From: Hyphomonas sp.
GTDB taxonomy: Bacteria > Pseudomonadota > Alphaproteobacteria > Caulobacterales > Hyphomonadaceae
Reading direction: 5' to 3'
NCBI RefSeq assembly: GCF_017792385.1
Contig: NZ_CP051230.1
Location: 2,604,001 to 2,668,000, forward strand
Length of the DNA stretch: 64,000 bases
Shown piece by piece: positions 9,371 through 18,602 of this stretch (its first letter is position 1; the number at the start of each line of letters is the position of its first letter). Below the pieces are notes generated by a model. That model was given only the letters and a program-made list of their open reading frames with translations. It had not been told where the DNA came from and ran no database searches. Both the position numbers and the translations under genes were made by a program.

Positions 9371-9526
9371 TCCCTACAATCTACGGCTCGCACCAGACTT
9401 CTACGCTCTTGAATCGACTTGTGGACGAGTGGCCGAAAAGCGGACGCTCGTGGATGACGATCCGAACAAGTTACCTTAGAAGAGGGAGAACACAAAAAGA
9501 ACATAGAATCGAACTAGGCGGCAGAA

Positions 9527-11083
9527 ATGCGCTCCTTCATTCTCTTAACTGTTGGCTTCATCTCAGCCGTAACCTTCGGTGGCCACGTTTACGCGGAGCT
9601 AAAAGATTCCCAGCCTGTCGTTTATTTTCTCGTCGATGCCTCGGGGTCGATGAAAGACGAAATTCCCGACGCTGTCAGAATACTCAACGCCCGATCGGCA
9701 CTGTTAGATGCGCGAAGCCAAAAATCGATCACGTTTTTTGGCGGCAAACCAGATGAACTAGATCGGGCGGTTCGGTGTGATGACCCAGTCGAGGTCCAAG
9801 GACCTTTTCCTTCTACGGAAACCACGCCACAGTTTCCGGCGTTGGGCGGAAGCGACGACAAAACCTCGATTGGGCAAGGATTGGCCGCCGTGCTTGAACT
9901 TGCCGGACCGAACGGAATTGTCGTTCTGATCACTGATGGCTCAGAAGAATGCAATTCAGATTTCTTGGCGATAAGGCGCGAATATCCGAAAGCCCGCATC
10001 GAAGTTTATCAGGTGGGGGCGAATCCAAATGCTGCGCTTCGTCTCCTGGAGGTACGTCCAGAATCGGAAGCGATAACGCAGGCTGTTCTGGCGGATCAGC
10101 TTCCTTTGCCAGTCTCAATTTTGCCTGGTGACCCAAATCCGGAAGCAAATTGGGTCGCGCGATTAAGCTGGATTCTCATTCTGACCTTGGCTGCCGGAGC
10201 GGCGACGTTGTTCTGCCTACAGTCCGGTGAACGGAGCAAAGACCTTCGCGACCAGTTGGTCACGCTTGATGAGAAAACCCCATCGGACCTCGCAATTATC
10301 TACACGTCTCATGAGAATGTGGGGGGCAAACTCAAGCGCATTCCAGACAATAAGCGGTTCAAGATATTCTGGTTGAAGAACAGGAACGAAAAGTGGCTCA
10401 GCTGCTATGGCTTTTGGGGAGCATTTGTTTCTGTATTCGCCGCTGTGGGCCTTCTCTTTCTCGCTTTCCCGGAAGTGGGTGAGGCGGCAGGGGCGGGGGC
10501 GTTTGCGAAAGATGTGCGGACTGATTGTTGGTCGTTTCTGAATTCGAACATTGGCGCCGTATCATTCGCAGGGACTGTTTTGGCGTTGGCTGGATTTTCA
10601 GCGTTTCAATGGTGGCAGACATTCGAGGCAAAGAAGGAACTTCTGATCAATTCTGGAACAATCAAGAATGAACGAAGGGAAGCAGCTCGTCGAAAGTATG
10701 AGACCATCAGAGCCAACATCCTGAGCGAACAGTTTTCATTGCCCAAGTTGCGAACAAGTTGGTCTCCCTGGATAGGAGATATTGAAATCGAGATCGCTGA
10801 GTTTGACGTTCTACAGAGAACTCTACGAAACTTGGCGGCGCCCCCATTTGAGGAGGCGTCCCTCAAAAAGCAGAAAAACATCGATCGGTTTCTCAAAATT
10901 CGAGATGTCGTGACGTTCGCGAAGCTACTTTCTGAAGTGGGTGACCTCGATCAGCTGCAGGCCAAATCAGTCGAGAGAATGGTCGAACTCGCCAAAAAGG
11001 ATGAACAAGTCGAGGCAGATAAAATTGCTCTTGAACTTGTTGCGGGGCTGACAAACGACCCTCAAAGCGCTGAAAACGGATGA
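9527..11083 (+). CDS. Membrane protein with von Willebrand factor A domain (unknown function)
   Basis: 518 residues. A signal peptide (FILLTVGFISAVTFGGHVYA) leads into a VWA domain with a complete metal-ion-dependent adhesion site: DASGS (37-41), Thr113 in DDKTSIGQ and Asp137 in ITDGSEE. Three membrane segments follow at about 212-231, 295-316 and 342-362, then a charged helical C-terminal region of about 150 residues with no recognised fold. The VWA domain should face the periplasm if the signal works as such. The gene is more AT-rich than the trb genes and stands alone between the trb operon and traG, like cargo. The role is unknown; a defence or stress function is only a guess. Confidence 0.8.
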   Translation: MRSFILLTVGFISAVTFGGHVYAELKDSQPVVYFLVDASGSMKDEIPDAVRILNARSALLDARSQKSITFFGGKPDELDRAVRCDDPVEVQGPFPSTETTPQFPALGGSDDKTSIGQGLAAVLELAGPNGIVVLITDGSEECNSDFLAIRREYPKARIEVYQVGANPNAALRLLEVRPESEAITQAVLADQLPLPVSILPGDPNPEANWVARLSWILILTLAAGAATLFCLQSGERSKDLRDQLVTLDEKTPSDLAIIYTSHENVGGKLKRIPDNKRFKIFWLKNRNEKWLSCYGFWGAFVSVFAAVGLLFLAFPEVGEAAGAGAFAKDVRTDCWSFLNSNIGAVSFAGTVLALAGFSAFQWWQTFEAKKELLINSGTIKNERREAARRKYETIRANILSEQFSLPKLRTSWSPWIGDIEIEIAEFDVLQRTLRNLAAPPFEEASLKKQKNIDRFLKIRDVVTFAKLLSEVGDLDQLQAKSVERMVELAKKDEQVEADKIALELVAGLTNDPQSAENG

Positions 11084-11126
11084 AGTCCGCACAGTTCACA
11101 CGCGAGTAGTGGACCTCCGTTTGTGG

Positions 11127-11504
11127 CTAGTTCCAGATATGCGGGTTCGAACGGTCAACCACTCGCCGGGTCAACGCTTCTAGGTCCTCACGGGCGCGCG
11201 CCGCATCCGCCGGCGTTTCAAGCGGGTTCTTGCCCGGCCGCTGCCTCAGCCATTCGAAGATGAATTCGAGCAAGAGGTCCGTCTGGAACGCTGTTCCGGT
11301 CTCCAGCTTCTCGATCTGGTCTTCGACCCGTTCCAGCCGCTGGATGATCGCGGCATCGGGCCGGTCTTCAGGCGGTGTGAACAACAGGGTCAGAGCTTCG
11401 TCAACCAGCGTGCCGACGTGGACACCATGTTCGGCAGAGAACTGCTTCACCTTACGATGGTTTGTCTCGGAGACGCGGATATGAAGCCTTGGATTGCGCG
11501 CCAT
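11127..11504 (-). CDS. Ribbon-helix-helix (CopG/Arc-type) protein next to traG
   Basis: 125 residues. The N-terminal 50 residues look like a ribbon-helix-helix DNA-binding domain (ARNPRLHIRVSETNHRKVKQ, then a helix GTLVDEALTLLF). A coiled-coil-like segment follows (IQRLERVEDQIEKLETG). It lies 3 bp downstream of traG and probably shares its transcript. Such small proteins commonly accompany traG in alphaproteobacterial Trb elements, where they may act as relaxosome accessory proteins or local repressors. The exact role here is inferred from position. Confidence 0.75.
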   Translation of the reverse strand: MARNPRLHIRVSETNHRKVKQFSAEHGVHVGTLVDEALTLLFTPPEDRPDAAIIQRLERVEDQIEKLETGTAFQTDLLLEFIFEWLRQRPGKNPLETPADAARAREDLEALTRRVVDRSNPHIWN

Positions 11505-11507
11505 GTC

Positions 11508-13430
11508 CTAGAGCTCCCGTCCGCCATTTTCCTGAACTTGAAGGTAGTAGCGCGCGATCTGGTCCTGGATGCCGCCACGCTGTTGCGGCGCGCGCTCTTC
11601 CTCCGTCGCAATATCCTGCGAGATCTCATCCTCATCGCCGATGTCTGGACCCACGGCTCGCGCCAGCCCGCCTGCATTCCCGTCCGAGGGGGATGGTCCA
11701 GATCGATGATAACCGCCAAATCGCGATGCGTCCGCGCAGGTAGCGGCAATCGGCAGCGCGCCAACTCGCTCGGTAAAGTTTCGATCTTCGTAGTAACGGA
11801 GCTTCTTCGCCCGTATCGGCGGATGGCTGGCCAGAAAGATCAGTGCGTCATCGGCCGGCATCTGCATCACCTCGCCGGGTGTCAGGAGCGGACGCTGTGT
11901 TTCCTGTTGCGAGACCATGACATGGCTAAGCCACGGCGCGAGCCGGTGCCCGGTATAATTCTTCTGGTTTCGCTGCTCCGTCGTGGTGCCGAGCATGTCG
12001 GAAATACGCTTGGCCGTGCGCTCGTCATTCGTCGCGAAAGCGATCCGGACATGGCAATTGTCGAGGATGGAATTGTTCTGCCCATAGGCCTTCTCGACCT
12101 GGTTCAGAGACTGAGCAATGAGGAAGGCACGGATCCCATAACCGGCCATGAAAGCGAGTGAACTCTCGAAGAAGTCCAGACGTCCAAGCGCAGGGAATTC
12201 GTCTAGCATCAACAGGGTCTGCCGGCGGTCGTGCCCATCGGGCAGCTCTTCGCAAAGCCGCCGTGCAATCTGGTTGAGGATCAATCGCATCAAGGGTTTC
12301 GTCCGTGACAAATCGGACGGCGGAACAACCAGATAGAGGGTTGCTGGCATCTCTCCCCCAAACAGATCTTCGATCCTCCAATCCGAACCGGAGGTCGCCC
12401 GCTGGACAACCGGGTCGCGATAGAGCCCCAAAAACGAAATCGCCGTCGAGACGACCGACGACTTCTCGTTCTCTGACTTGTTCAGGAGTTCACGCGCCGC
12501 TTCCGCCACAACCGGATGTGTCAATGGCCGGTCGCGGCTTCCCAAATGGTTGGCCTCAAGCATGCGCTCCAGCGTGTCATCGATCGGCCGGGCTGGATCA
12601 GACAGCAGCGTCGCCACACCCGCGAGCGATTTGTCATCTTCGGCGTAAAGGACATGCAGTATGGCACCAACGAGCAGTGAATGCGCCGTCTTGTCCCAGT
12701 GACTCCTCCGCTCCAGGGAGCCCTCCGGATCGACGAGTATGTCCGCCACATTCTGTGCATCCCGGACCTCGTGCGCGCCGAGCCGCACTTCCAGCAAGGG
12801 GTTGAACCGAGAACTCGACAAATCCGTCGGATCGAAACGGACACAGCGAGAGAAGCTCGACCGCCATTTCGACGTGAGCGCCCAGTTCTCTCCCTTGATG
12901 TCATGAATGATCGCATTGCCTGTCCAGGATAGAAGAGTCGGGATCACCAACCCGACACCCTTACCGGACCGTGTCGGCGCAAAGGCCATGACATGCTCGG
13001 CTCCTGCGTGCCGGAGGTAGTGACCTTTGAAGCGTCCGAGCACTGCGCCAGACGTACCAAGCAGACCAGATCGCCGAACGTCCCGCACCGAAGACCAGCG
13101 CGCAGAGCCATAGGTCGTCGCATTCTTCTCACGTCTTGCCCGCCAGAGCGACGCGATGATCGCCATCACAATCCCGGCGATCCCACCGAGTGAGGCAATT
13201 ACGCCCGCCCGCGCAAACACGCTCGGAGCGTAAGCATCATAGGCATACCACCACTGGAACAGCCGCCACGGCTTGTAGACAGGCTGACCCGCAAGCTCGA
13301 ACCAAGGGCCGCCCAATCGAGGCTGATGGTCCAGAACGCCCGCCACCCACTGTGTCGCGATCCACACCGAACAGGTGATCAGAAAAAGCGTCAGCAGGAA
13401 CTGACCGAGAAGAAATTTGGTAGGAGTCAC
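11508..13430 (-). CDS. traG: TraG, type IV coupling protein (VirD4-like ATPase)
   Basis: Inner-membrane ATPase that links the relaxosome to the Trb channel. It has 640 residues and starts with GTG at 13430. Two or three N-terminal membrane segments (FLLTLFLITCSVWIATQWVA; VIASLGGIAGIVMAIIASLW) precede the motor domain. Walker A is APTRSGKGVGLVIPTLL (about residue 148) and Walker B LLMLDEFPALGRLDF (about 403). The family motif FLIAQSLNQVEKAYG and the C-terminal LLTPGEVMQMP are present. The gene looks intact. Confidence 0.95.
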   Translation of the reverse strand: MTPTKFLLGQFLLTLFLITCSVWIATQWVAGVLDHQPRLGGPWFELAGQPVYKPWRLFQWWYAYDAYAPSVFARAGVIASLGGIAGIVMAIIASLWRARREKNATTYGSARWSSVRDVRRSGLLGTSGAVLGRFKGHYLRHAGAEHVMAFAPTRSGKGVGLVIPTLLSWTGNAIIHDIKGENWALTSKWRSSFSRCVRFDPTDLSSSRFNPLLEVRLGAHEVRDAQNVADILVDPEGSLERRSHWDKTAHSLLVGAILHVLYAEDDKSLAGVATLLSDPARPIDDTLERMLEANHLGSRDRPLTHPVVAEAARELLNKSENEKSSVVSTAISFLGLYRDPVVQRATSGSDWRIEDLFGGEMPATLYLVVPPSDLSRTKPLMRLILNQIARRLCEELPDGHDRRQTLLMLDEFPALGRLDFFESSLAFMAGYGIRAFLIAQSLNQVEKAYGQNNSILDNCHVRIAFATNDERTAKRISDMLGTTTEQRNQKNYTGHRLAPWLSHVMVSQQETQRPLLTPGEVMQMPADDALIFLASHPPIRAKKLRYYEDRNFTERVGALPIAATCADASRFGGYHRSGPSPSDGNAGGLARAVGPDIGDEDEISQDIATEEERAPQQRGGIQDQIARYYLQVQENGGREL

Positions 13431-13552
13431 GTTCAGGCCTGCTGTTGCGAACGCAAAATGTAGTCCTGAACAATGGTATATTGTAATAGGATGAAGAGTG
13501 ATTTTGAGGGATGAGTACTAAGTTGTTACGTGCTCACGGAACCAACGTTGTT

Positions 13553-13999
13553 CTAGACGTTAGCCGCTATCTGCAAAACGAAACCAGTCAGAATTAGGGC
13601 TAGTCCAGCATAACTGAACACGAGAGAAGAGCTTGCGGTTTTCTTATCTTCTTGGACTGATAACAGCACCAAATTAGTGATGCCTGCGGTTTTGGAGGCT
13701 AAGTCGCCTACAGTTTGCATTGCGTCGCTGAAGCTTTGTTCTGCAGCATCTGGATTAAATGCTCCAGGAATTCGCTCATACAGTCCTTCGCCTATGTCAG
13801 CGTGCTCTGCCCAATTCGCCTTCTTTCCAATCTCCTGCGCCCAGCCCTCCAGTCCTTCGTATTTGTCCGTCAGCTCTTGAAGATTTGAAATTCTGACTTC
13901 CGCGCTTCGTCGAAGTTCGAATTGGATGCGAATGAGATCCGCGCCAAGCAGCATTACGCCAACTAGATCGAAACCGAGACCAATAACTTGAAGCGACAT
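13553..13999 (-). CDS. Small two-TM coiled-coil protein, unknown
   Basis: 148 residues. Hydrophobic segments at both ends (VIGLGFDLVGVMLLGADLI; SYAGLALILTGFVLQIAANV) flank a charged helical middle (RISNLQELTDKYEGLEGWAQ). The hairpin-like layout suggests an integral membrane protein with a cytoplasmic or periplasmic coiled coil. It is divergent from hamA with about 160 bp between starts. It shares the AT-rich composition of the Hachiman genes, so it was probably acquired with them or in the same hotspot. No family recognised. Confidence 0.6.
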   Translation of the reverse strand: MSLQVIGLGFDLVGVMLLGADLIRIQFELRRSAEVRISNLQELTDKYEGLEGWAQEIGKKANWAEHADIGEGLYERIPGAFNPDAAEQSFSDAMQTVGDLASKTAGITNLVLLSVQEDKKTASSSLVFSYAGLALILTGFVLQIAANV

Positions 14000-14157
14000 G
14001 CAAACGAACTCCAGATTACATTATCCGGATAATTAGGTATAACTTGTTGTTCTTGCAATGTTCCGTTTATTGCGTGGGGGCCAAATAAACTAGGAGTAGA
14101 TGTCTGATTATTAAGGTCAGTCATGTATCCTACGGATTGATTCTAACTAGGGAAATC

Positions 14158-15150
14158 ATGGCCGACAGCAGTTCAGATGCTCTGCTCGATGAGGGCGATG
14201 CGGTTAAATTCGATCAGGACCTTCAGGCTATGCTTCTGCAGGCGGTGCGAGGTGGTTCGAAGATAACCGATGCGCACCTTATGGTCGTTGAAAAGGACGT
14301 TGTTGTCGGCAGCACGAAAACCCGGATTCATTGCTACGCTCCAACGCTCGACGGAAACGGAAGACTAAGAACTCAGCTTCTTGCAGAGTTCCTACGCAAT
14401 CGCGTTATTGAATATGCGATTCCACGTAAACGCTTGGAGCAAGCGCAAAAAAATTTGGAAGAAACTGGATCGTTTGCCGAAATCGTGAAGCTGCATGAGC
14501 ACGCCAAGGGCTTATTCACTGACCTGAAGAACACAGGAGAGGGCGGAGAATTGCTTCTGTTTGCGTTGGCTGAAGCTGTTTTCGAACTCGCACAGGTCAT
14601 ATGCAAAATGAGCCTGAAGACATCAACCTCAATGCATTATCACGGAGCGGATGGTGTGTATGCGTCGTGCGACGACGGCGGCGTTTTGAATCTCTATTGG
14701 GGAGAATCCAAGCTTTACGGGAATGTCACCAACGCAATTACCGATTGCTTGGGCTCGTTAGCTCCATACCTGCGTGACGAACTGGGAGCAAATTCCGCTT
14801 CAGCACAGGATCTATTTCTTGCGAATGAGTACGCAGACTTTACCGACCCCAACTTGTTGGCGGCGTTCAAGCGCTTTTTTGACCCAGATGACCCAATGTC
14901 TCAAAAGCTCAGATTGTGTGGAATTGCACTAGTCGGTTTTGATTGTGATGGCTTTCCAGCGGACGGCGAAAGTGGTGAGTGGGCGCAGATCGAGAGCAAT
15001 CTGAAGGCTCAATTCCCGAGCTGGAATGGACATGTTGGGAAACGTGTGACGACGGAGAAATTAGAGACTTTTGATATCCATTTCATTTGCGTGCCGATGC
15101 GTTCTGCAGACGAATTTAGGAAAGCGTTTTTGAAGTTACTGGAAGCCTGA
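14158..15150 (+). CDS. hamA: HamA, Hachiman antiphage system nuclease subunit (DUF1837)
   Basis: Effector subunit of the Hachiman defence system. DUF1837 proteins are PD-(D/E)xK-like nucleases held in check by the helicase HamB. From the ATG at 14158, 330 residues. I prefer this over the upstream TTG at 14137 because a GGGAA site precedes it and the extra residues look untranslated. The family core is visible: EGGELLLFALAEAVFEL, the conserved Lys-rich helix KMSLKTSTSMHYHGADGVYA, and the catalytic-looking LYWGESKLYGN (Asp in GAD, E-x-K). The stop is 1 bp from the hamB start, so the two are one operon. Confidence 0.87.
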   Translation: MADSSSDALLDEGDAVKFDQDLQAMLLQAVRGGSKITDAHLMVVEKDVVVGSTKTRIHCYAPTLDGNGRLRTQLLAEFLRNRVIEYAIPRKRLEQAQKNLEETGSFAEIVKLHEHAKGLFTDLKNTGEGGELLLFALAEAVFELAQVICKMSLKTSTSMHYHGADGVYASCDDGGVLNLYWGESKLYGNVTNAITDCLGSLAPYLRDELGANSASAQDLFLANEYADFTDPNLLAAFKRFFDPDDPMSQKLRLCGIALVGFDCDGFPADGESGEWAQIESNLKAQFPSWNGHVGKRVTTEKLETFDIHFICVPMRSADEFRKAFLKLLEA

Positions 15151-15151
15151 A

Positions 15152-17659
15152 ATGGATAGAGACGAGCTAAACTCTTGGCTGATATCCGAAAGCGGCCTAG
15201 CTGCTGACATTCAACATTTGCGACGTTGGAGCGCTTCCAAGAGCATAGGTGAGTCGGTTTTGATGCCGTCTGACGATATTTCCGACAAGAATATCAATTG
15301 GCAGAAATTGATATTGGCCGGCAGTTTACTTGCTGAAAGCAATTTGATCGCTGAAAGCGAGGCAGCCTTAATGATCGGTCAGGCTGCGATGGTTTACGGT
15401 CAGTCGGCCCTCATAAGGGATGCCGGTTCAATCGTTCTCTCGCAATTGTCGAATAGCCGGGCAGTGGACCTCGCCGAGAGTCGAAAATTGGTTGAAGGTC
15501 ATTTGCCTGAAAGGCTCGGATTGACCGAGAGAGTGTTGGCTACGCGGCGACTAATAGAGTCGTCGATTATACTCAACAACGACAATGCCATCGCCGGTAA
15601 TCCATTCCAAGTTCAACTGTGGTCAGAGCTGAAGCGTGCACGCTGGACGTCCGCTACAGCGCCAACTGCCGCAGGAAAAACATACCTAATCTTGAATTGG
15701 TTATTGCGTGAAGCTGAGGCTAAGCGATGCAAGCTAGGAATATTTTTAGCCCCAACACGTGCGCTGGTGAGCGAAATTGAGCAGCAGATTCTGAATCTTC
15801 GAACTCGGTTCCACATTCCTGGGCTACGTGTTGCATCATTGCCAATTGGAGAATTCGCAGACGGGCAGGCACCGACTCTGCTGGTATTCACCCAGGAGCG
15901 GCTGCACCTCTTTATGAACGCCGTCAGCGAACAAACAAAGGTCGATGTAGCGATAGTTGATGAGGTTCAGAAGCTGAGCGATGGGTTGAGAGGAGTTATC
16001 CTTCAAGATGCGATCGAGAGAGTGGCTCGAACCAATGCAGACTGTCGCTTCGTCTTCTTGAGTCCGCATGCGGATAATCCAGAGAGTTTGCTCGCAGATG
16101 CGCCGCCCGATGCTGCTGTCGCGACAGTTCCCGGCGGCCCCCCTACCGTGACGCAGAATTTGATCCTAGCAAGGCAAGTGCCAAGAAAGCCTGATAAGTG
16201 GTCACTTTCGCTTGTTGATCCTTTAACGGAAGGAGCCGACGCTCTCGGTGAATTTGATCTACATGCAAGACCGGTAGGAAAGGGAGCACTGAAAACGCTC
16301 TCTTTCGTTGCTTTGGCACTCGGCAAGAATACTAACGGCACGCTAGTCTACGCAAATCAAGCTGCGGACGCGGAGAAGATTGCGAGCCAAATCTATGATG
16401 GGCTCGCAGGGACAATTGAAGGGCCAGTGGACGAAGAGCTAATTGAGTTGTCCGATTTTTGTCGGACTTCCATTCATAACAAGTTTCAATTGGTGCATTT
16501 GCTAAGCCGCGGTGTTGCTTTTCACTATGGCAATATGCCTTCAATTCTGAGGTCGGAAATAGAGCGCCTTTTTACAGCAGGAAAGATTCGCTTTTTGGTT
16601 TGCACCTCGACATTGATAGAGGGAGTTAACTTAGCCTGCCGCACAATCGTCGTAAGGGGGCCGCGCAAAGGCAAGGGCAACCCGATGACGCCCCAGGATT
16701 TTTGGAACTTAGCAGGCAGAGCAGGACGATGGGGCGCTGACTTTCACGGCAATATTGTTTGTATCGATGCGCACGACACCAAACAATGGCCTCATGGTAT
16801 TCCGGCAAAATCGGCCTATCCGATACAGCGCGAAACCGATAACGTCCTAAGTAAATCGGATGAAGTGCTGTCCTATATAGGTCAACGAGCGGATGGACCG
16901 TTGCTGGACGGCAGCGACAAAATGGAACCAGTCGCGGCCTACCTAATGGCGTGGTATGCGCGTACAGGCAGCGTGGCGGGTTCTCCGTCTGTGAAGAGAC
17001 TTCCATATGAGATCGTCACCCAACTCGACGAAGCCATCTCGACTGCGTTAAAACAGGTTGAAATTCCAGATCACATTATCACCGCTCACCCTGGAATAAG
17101 TGCAGTTGCGCTTCAGTCACTTTTGAATGCCTTCGAAGCGTTCGATGGAGCAATAGAAAATCTATTGCCGCCACCGCCGGAAAGTGAAGACGCTGTTATC
17201 GAAATGAAGCGCGTTTTTGAGCGGATTGACGACTACGTATATCCAACATTCGGAAAAGGTGTCGACGCTGCGAACTGGTCATTTGCGTTTACAGCCGTGG
17301 ATTGGATGCGAGGCAAGCGTTTGGGTGAGATGATTAGTGCCGCCGTAGCGCGCGAGCGTCGAAAGGGCACAAAGACTGAGAACATCCGATATGCTCGAAT
17401 AATTCGTGATACGATGCGACTGGTGGAAGAGATTGCCCGTTTTAAGGCGCCAAAGTATCTCTCTGCATATCTAGATGTTCTTCGTTTGTACTTCGAAATG
17501 CGCGGGGAATCTGAAGCTTTTCCGGACCACTTGTCGTTCGAGCTCTATTTGGAGTTTGGTGTTAGCACACAGACGCTCCTATCGCTCATCGGGCTTGGTT
17601 TGTCGCGTACAAGCGCAATTGAAATGAACGAGTACCTCGGACGGTCCGAGCTAACATAA
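15152..17659 (+). CDS. hamB: HamB, Hachiman antiphage system SF2 helicase
   Basis: Sensor helicase of Hachiman; in studied systems HamB binds DNA and releases the HamA nuclease on damage or phage attack. It has 835 residues. A helical N-terminus is followed by motif I PTAAGKTYLI (171-180), motif Ia FLAPTRALVSEIE, motif II DEVQ (270-273), CTSTLIEGVNL (484-494) and motif VI LAGRAGRWG (520-528), which is Ski2/DEAH-like. The frame ends with TAA at 17657, but the same frame stays open for 39 more codons to TAG at 17777 and reads like protein (SWESLDLPNVVKREI). The C-terminus is therefore possibly truncated by a nonsense change. Confidence 0.88.
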   Translation: MDRDELNSWLISESGLAADIQHLRRWSASKSIGESVLMPSDDISDKNINWQKLILAGSLLAESNLIAESEAALMIGQAAMVYGQSALIRDAGSIVLSQLSNSRAVDLAESRKLVEGHLPERLGLTERVLATRRLIESSIILNNDNAIAGNPFQVQLWSELKRARWTSATAPTAAGKTYLILNWLLREAEAKRCKLGIFLAPTRALVSEIEQQILNLRTRFHIPGLRVASLPIGEFADGQAPTLLVFTQERLHLFMNAVSEQTKVDVAIVDEVQKLSDGLRGVILQDAIERVARTNADCRFVFLSPHADNPESLLADAPPDAAVATVPGGPPTVTQNLILARQVPRKPDKWSLSLVDPLTEGADALGEFDLHARPVGKGALKTLSFVALALGKNTNGTLVYANQAADAEKIASQIYDGLAGTIEGPVDEELIELSDFCRTSIHNKFQLVHLLSRGVAFHYGNMPSILRSEIERLFTAGKIRFLVCTSTLIEGVNLACRTIVVRGPRKGKGNPMTPQDFWNLAGRAGRWGADFHGNIVCIDAHDTKQWPHGIPAKSAYPIQRETDNVLSKSDEVLSYIGQRADGPLLDGSDKMEPVAAYLMAWYARTGSVAGSPSVKRLPYEIVTQLDEAISTALKQVEIPDHIITAHPGISAVALQSLLNAFEAFDGAIENLLPPPPESEDAVIEMKRVFERIDDYVYPTFGKGVDAANWSFAFTAVDWMRGKRLGEMISAAVARERRKGTKTENIRYARIIRDTMRLVEEIARFKAPKYLSAYLDVLRLYFEMRGESEAFPDHLSFELYLEFGVSTQTLLSLIGLGLSRTSAIEMNEYLGRSELT

Positions 17660-17779
17660 GTTGAAGTTCTGGATGTACTATCCGATAGAAGCTGGGAAAG
17701 CCTCGACCTGCCCAATGTAGTAAAGCGAGAGATTAGGACGATGCTTGCTCGCAGAGATGTTCGCAGCGCTACTGCATAG
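17660..17779 (+). pseudogene. In-frame 3' continuation of hamB after a TAA
   Basis: Directly after the hamB TAA (17657-17659) the same frame continues without a stop for 39 codons and ends in TAG at 17777-17779. The amino acids (start VEVLDVLSDRSWESLDL, later VVKREIRTMLARRD) look like a normal amphipathic C-terminal helix pair rather than random sequence. I infer that ancestral hamB ended at 17779 and that the TAA is a recent nonsense mutation. A chance open frame of this length is possible. Confidence 0.5.
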
Positions 17780-17846
17780 TGCTTTTGTATCGGGCAATGT
17801 CGTCCGGCTTTGTGCTAGTCAGTGCCTTATTAAATCGTTCTCCAAA

Positions 17847-18164
17847 TTACTTGAGAGAAACTGACCGAACGTATCTCTTGATGTTTTCGCCCACGCGTTG
17901 TCTGCTTGCCTCGTGACTCGAAAAACTTACCAGCGTGAACGCTTTGCCATTTTTGACGATAGCGAAGCGCCCTTGAGCGAGTTCGATGTTGCGCGCGTAC
18001 CTCCCTTGGACACTCTCGCCAATCTTGATATCGACGTACGGTAATTTTAATCGCTTAACTTCGCTCGCTACCGCAGTTTGAAATTCTTCTCTCCTTAGAC
18101 GCTTAGCGTCTTCGCGTGCTAGTTGTCCATTTTGATCCAGCGCATGTTCCCCGTCAGCGACCAT
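17847..18164 (-). pseudogene. C-terminal fragment of the relaxase, separated by the insertion sequence
   Basis: The frame from 18136 down to 17847 encodes the end of a DUF3363-type relaxase: a helix (EDAKRLRREEFQTAVASEV) and then the family's C-terminal beta region (GESVQGRYARNIELAQGRFA, AFTLVSF). Bases 18145-18164, including the apparent ATG at 18164, belong to the IS end. If the IS and one copy of its 8-bp target repeat are removed, the upstream part (KGYAL) reads straight into DQNGQLAREDAK in the same frame. Its natural ribosome site is gone, so it is probably not translated by itself. Confidence 0.85.
18137..18144. repeat. Target-site duplication, left copy
   Basis: The 8 bases CCAGCGCA directly left of the IS end are repeated exactly at 19649-19656 right of the other end. 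This marks the insertion point inside the relaxase gene. Confidence 0.88.
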
Positions 18165-18230
18165 GAGACAGATCGGCCAAATTGCTTAAGGAGGATTTCT
18201 GGCACATCGTAGCCCGCCAAGGGAGCGAAG

Positions 18231-18602
18231 ATGAGACAGAAATCCGGGCCGGAAGGATCGGCCGAAAAACATGTGAAAGAGATACGCCGTAAGACCCGGC
18301 GCAAATTCTCTGCCGAAGAGAAGATCCGCATTGTTCTGGAAGGCCTGCGCGGAGAATATTCGATTGCCGAACTGTGTCGGCGTGAGGGGATCGCCCAGGG
18401 CCTTTATTACACCTGGTCGAAGGAATTCCTCGAAGCGGGAAAGAGGCGGCTCTCCGGCGATACCGAGCGCCAGGCGACGTCCGGTGAGGTGAGCGGCTTG
18501 AAGCGCGAGATGCGGGATCTGAAGGAAGTCGTGGCCGACCTGACGCTGGAAAACCGCATTCTGAAAAAAAGCGTGATCGGGGATGGGGAGGATACCGAAT
18601 GA
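18231..18602 (+). CDS. IS transposase OrfA (HTH protein)
   Basis: 123 residues. The helix-turn-helix region (RRKFSAEEKIRIVLEGLRG, then IAELCRREGIAQGLYYTWSK) binds the IS ends in this family. A leucine-rich coiled coil follows (LKEVVADLTLENRILKKS), as in IS3-type OrfA proteins. The last codons overlap OrfB by 4 bp (ATGA), suggesting stop-start coupling instead of a fused frameshift product. Intact. Confidence 0.88.
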   Translation: MRQKSGPEGSAEKHVKEIRRKTRRKFSAEEKIRIVLEGLRGEYSIAELCRREGIAQGLYYTWSKEFLEAGKRRLSGDTERQATSGEVSGLKREMRDLKEVVADLTLENRILKKSVIGDGEDTE

